A stretch of DNA of 64,000 bases from Parapedobacter pyrenivorans. GTDB lineage: Bacteria > Bacteroidota > Bacteroidia > Sphingobacteriales > Sphingobacteriaceae. The notes below the pieces were generated by a model. That model did no database searches. It was not told the origin of the DNA and saw only the letters and a program-made list of their open reading frames with translations. Both the position numbers and the translations under genes were made by a program. The DNA lies in NCBI RefSeq assembly GCF_014636865.1, contig NZ_BMER01000001.1, forward strand, positions 422,718-486,717, read 5' to 3'. Shown here piece after piece: positions 61,402-64,000 of the stretch. The stretch's first letter is position 1; every line of letters begins with the position of its first letter.

Positions 61402-62913
61402 CTACCTCAAATCCAAATGGGGCGCAACCATTTCGTGAACGTATTCCGTCATCGTGACGTCCATCTCCATCTGTTCTTTGATGTTATCTTCGTAAGGCCA
61501 GGGCCACAACGGTGTGGTTGTGAGCACACCATCCACATACCGATACTTTAGCTTTTCAGCATCAATCGTGTTCTGACGTATGGCCATTGGCGCGCCGATC
61601 AACGCCCTTTCCGGAAGATCCACCTTACCGCTTGAGGTAACCTGAATGCGATAGTTATGAACATTTTTCCAGATGACGATGTCTTCCAGCTTGCCATTCC
61701 ATTTGCTCATCACATGGACCGCCGGATTGGACCGCGGTATATCGTCCCGCCAGTTCCCATTATCCAGATCAAAACACCCTAAAACATAATTGTATCCGCG
61801 ATCGTAGTGATCGTCGAAGACCATGCCCCCCATTACCAATCCCCATGGGTTATCAGGGGCCTGATTCGATTCGGGATGGAAGCGGGTTTCAAAGGCAATA
61901 CAGTTTTCAGCGATACTGTTGTTGCAATTGTAAAGGTTAAACCCCGAATGCGGCCCACGGTCACTTCCAAATCCCAATTTCGGCGCTGTCGGACGGAAAA
62001 CACCTCTTCTTAGCACACTGTTTTTACATTCGTAGTAAAGAAATACGTACCTGCCCGTCCCCCATCCCCACACATCTTCAGCAAGAATATGCTCGGATTC
62101 GTTAAAGGCAAATACATGGCAGTTGTCTGCGTAGGTGTTTAATACATTGCCATCTGACAAAACCTCATACCCGGCATTAAAGCCCGAGCACCTCCGGTAC
62201 GTCAGGTTTTTGCTAAACTCGGTCACCCACACGGAGTGGAGGGCATTACCCGCTTTGATACCCTCGAAGTTGATATATTCACAACGCCTGATCTCAATCA
62301 CATGGTTAATTTTTACTTGACCGTCAAAAAACGCCTTGCCTATATTTTCAGCCCGTATCGTGATGTTTTGTTCGGCCGTACCTTTTAGGGCTTCGATTTT
62401 CATATTCGTGTAAGTACCTTCAAGCAACACCACCGTGTCTCCCGGCTGTACATCACCGATGATAGCGGCCAATGAACCGGGCGTATTCCTTCGCCAGCCG
62501 GTGCCATTGCCGTCCGGCGATACCCATAATTTCTTTGACTGCGGGTACACTTCTCCGTCATCGGGTACGCCTTCAACGGTAATCGTCACTTGGGCTTTTT
62601 GTTGCGTTTCGGTATCTTTTACATGGATGGTGGCGGTGCCGCCTGATTTGCCCGTTATCGTGATCCGGTTTCCGTCCAAGTCGGCGGCTGCCACCGCTTC
62701 ATTGTCAACACTTACCGCATAACTTCCGCTACCTGCAGTGATGCTTATCACGTGGCTTTCACCCGTCATTATATCGACTCCTGTCTGACTAAGTACCAGA
62801 TCGTTGTGTATCGGATTTTCCGAAACCTTATCTTTACAGGCTCCTAGCAGCACCATTAAAAATAGGGCTACTATACCTGAAAACTTCGTTTTTTTTTCGA
62901 AAATCGCTTTCAT
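61402..62913 (-). CDS. Secreted parallel beta-helix lipoprotein with N-terminal BIG-like domain, possible polysaccharide lyase
   Basis: A 503-residue lipoprotein with Cys26 in VLLGAC. Residues about 40-117 form an immunoglobulin-like bacterial BIG2 module (LSQTGVDIMTGESHVISI, TITGKSGGTATIHVKD). From about 128 a right-handed beta-helix begins, KLWVSPDGNGTGWRRNTPGS, with coil repeats such as VIEIRRCEYINFEGIKAG, KNLTYRRCSGFNAGYEV, HILAEDVWGWGTGRYVFLYY and NNSIAENCIAFETRF; the C-terminus has LWPWPYEDNI, often seen in Bacteroidota helix proteins. This fold is shared by pectate and other lyases, but I cannot point to a catalytic set, so activity is inferred. GH88 two genes later makes a lyase role plausible. 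It overlaps the upstream gene by 4 bp. Confidence 0.75.
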   Translation of the reverse strand: MKAIFEKKTKFSGIVALFLMVLLGACKDKVSENPIHNDLVLSQTGVDIMTGESHVISITAGSGSYAVSVDNEAVAAADLDGNRITITGKSGGTATIHVKDTETQQKAQVTITVEGVPDDGEVYPQSKKLWVSPDGNGTGWRRNTPGSLAAIIGDVQPGDTVVLLEGTYTNMKIEALKGTAEQNITIRAENIGKAFFDGQVKINHVIEIRRCEYINFEGIKAGNALHSVWVTEFSKNLTYRRCSGFNAGYEVLSDGNVLNTYADNCHVFAFNESEHILAEDVWGWGTGRYVFLYYECKNSVLRRGVFRPTAPKLGFGSDRGPHSGFNLYNCNNSIAENCIAFETRFHPESNQAPDNPWGLVMGGMVFDDHYDRGYNYVLGCFDLDNGNWRDDIPRSNPAVHVMSKWNGKLEDIVIWKNVHNYRIQVTSSGKVDLPERALIGAPMAIRQNTIDAEKLKYRYVDGVLTTTPLWPWPYEDNIKEQMEMDVTMTEYVHEMVAPHLDLR

Positions 62914-64000
62914 AAATCATCCTCATTAACATTAGTGATCCTTCCCACATGCGCTGGTGGCCAAGTTCCCGGTTCTTTCCAAATCGTCATATCTTCATAT
63001 ATTTCATGGTCCTCTAATTTCCGGGTGGGTTTTCCAATTCCCGCTTTAACAAATTCCGAGGCAAGGTTATTTAACGCCGGAAAGTCACTGCCGTAAAAAA
63101 CATTGTTGACGATTTTCCAGTATCCACTTAATGCGCGAACAGATTTTTCCCATGATTTGGCGTCCTGCCTGCTAACTTCGGCGGCCATATCCAAACAAAT
63201 TGCGAGATAGGCGCCCCGTGCCTGCAGACGCCGGTCGGTGCTGCTGATATTTTCTATTACTTCCTCGCGTAAATCGTCGACTAGCGTCTGATACTGCGCC
63301 TCGTTATCGTGCAATCTGGCCACCGGTTCAGGCCTTTCGGTGGGGATACGGTACGAGAGAATACCCCCGGCCCGGAATCTCGTCCCTCCATTATGCTCGT
63401 TGACTGTTTCGAAAAGATCCATCAACCGATCGGCAAAACTGGTCATCGTTTCGTCCATCAGCATATGTTCACGTGTGGTGTTCGCATAGCGATCCACAAT
63501 TTGCCACCCTTGGCTCATCATCCACCGATATCCTTTCACCGCTCCCAATATGGTTCCGGCTGTCGCCGCGTTGCAGTCGGCATCCCATCCAAAATTGAAC
63601 GCGTATTCGATGGTCTTTGCAAAATCACCATTGCCATATAGCAATGCCGCAACGACAGCGGCAGCATTAAGACCGTACCCATTATACGATTCGATCCACG
63701 TATCCTGTTTATATTTTTCGTGAATCAATTCCCATGTCTTCGGCCAATCATCGGGGTGCTGTCGCTGCCAGTCGCCCACATCTCGGGCTATGTCACGGAT
63801 GATACTTTTTTCATCCAGAGCAGCAATGCCCCATTGGATGATTTCCCGGATATCATCTTCAATAAATGCCGCGGCAATCATTGAACAGAAAAACTGCGTG
63901 GCTTGGGCCGATTCCTGACCGATGGCTACCTGTGTGTAATGCAGCCCTATCTTAGATGCTGTCTGGGGCATTCCTGGGGCTAACAAGGCAAATGTTTCAC
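62910..64000 (-). CDS. ADP-ribosylglycohydrolase-fold protein (5' end outside the window)
   Basis: The frame stays open to the window edge on the minus strand, so the gene is truncated here (about 363 residues visible). ETFALLAPGMPQTASKIG and VAIGQESAQATQFFCSMIAAAF precede a clear ADP-ribosylglycohydrolase-fold segment, YGLNAAAVVAALLYGNGDFA then AFNFGWDADCNAATAGTILG, which resembles the metal-binding DxD region of the family. The C-terminal ~150 residues have no family I recognise. Members of this fold act on ADP-ribose links, but in glycan loci they may act on sugar bonds. The four-base overlap with the next gene suggests translational coupling. Confidence 0.78.
   Translation of the reverse strand, partial: ETFALLAPGMPQTASKIGLHYTQVAIGQESAQATQFFCSMIAAAFIEDDIREIIQWGIAALDEKSIIRDIARDVGDWQRQHPDDWPKTWELIHEKYKQDTWIESYNGYGLNAAAVVAALLYGNGDFAKTIEYAFNFGWDADCNAATAGTILGAVKGYRWMMSQGWQIVDRYANTTREHMLMDETMTSFADRLMDLFETVNEHNGGTRFRAGGILSYRIPTERPEPVARLHDNEAQYQTLVDDLREEVIENISSTDRRLQARGAYLAICLDMAAEVSRQDAKSWEKSVRALSGYWKIVNNVFYGSDFPALNNLASEFVKAGIGKPTRKLEDHEIYEDMTIWKEPGTWPPAHVGRITNVNEDDL

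Noticed and set aside
1-64000. CRISPR arrays, insertion sequences, prophage, tRNA or rRNA
   Set aside because: Looked for repeats with even spacing, transposase-like proteins, inverted terminal repeats and cloverleaf features; none was evident by eye.

Overview
The window looks like chromosome of a Bacteroidota bacterium of the Sphingobacteriaceae type (Parapedobacter/Olivibacter/Sphingobacterium-like; genus not determinable by eye). The reasons are two SusC/SusD pairs, a gliding-type GldB lipoprotein next to nadE, many lipoprotein signal peptides, matches to the Bacteroidota -33/-7 promoter (TTG, about 19 nt, TAnnTTTG), and few Shine-Dalgarno sequences. I found no rRNA, tRNA, CRISPR array, insertion sequence or phage gene.

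Layout. (1) 1-9.3 kb is housekeeping: the 5' part of nirB, a degenerate tetrapyrrole-methylase-like gene, uroporphyrinogen-III methyltransferase, two FKBP-like lipoproteins, gldB, a PorT-like barrel protein, nadE and a DUF4136 lipoprotein. (2) 8.2-24.9 kb is polysaccharide utilisation locus 1 (PUL1), read leftwards: MFS permease, SusC, SusD, PMI-like cupin, TIM-barrel isomerase/epimerase, Gfo/Idh/MocA dehydrogenase, DUF1080, GH78, rhamnose mutarotase, GH106 and a GntR regulator. (3) 25.5-28.7 kb is a lone rightward gene for an SGNH-propeller-HEAT-cytochrome c protein, ending in a bidirectional terminator. (4) 28.7-46.7 kb is PUL2, nine genes read leftwards: AraA/FucI-like isomerase, GH106-like hydrolase, SusC, SusD, GH78, propeller-cytochrome c lipoprotein, DUF4432 epimerase, ThuA-domain lipoprotein and tagatose-3-epimerase-like enzyme. 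A divergent AraC regulator sits at its head. (5) 47.7-54.2 kb is a complete six-gene ebo operon (eboA to eboF) with its own good promoter. (6) 54.3-64 kb is a third glycan locus: ADP-ribosylglycohydrolase-like (cut by the window end), beta-helix lipoprotein, YdjC-esterase fusion, GH88, GH5 and GH78.

How it fits together. Three GH78 and two GH106-type enzymes plus RhaM point to rhamnose-rich, probably uronate-containing glycans. Beside the hydrolases are enzymes of the oxidative (3-keto) route of glycoside cleavage (Gfo/Idh dehydrogenase, DUF1080, ThuA domain, xylose-isomerase-like epimerases) and two heme-c propeller proteins that could take electrons in the periplasm. The most notable unit is the ebo operon, a metabolite-processing cluster known from cyanobacteria, Bacteroidota, some pseudomonads and eustigmatophyte plastids, whose chemistry is unresolved. 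Here it lies between two carbohydrate loci.

Annotation is by reading motifs only; no database search was run. Family names are firm where motifs are cited; substrates and pathways are inference.
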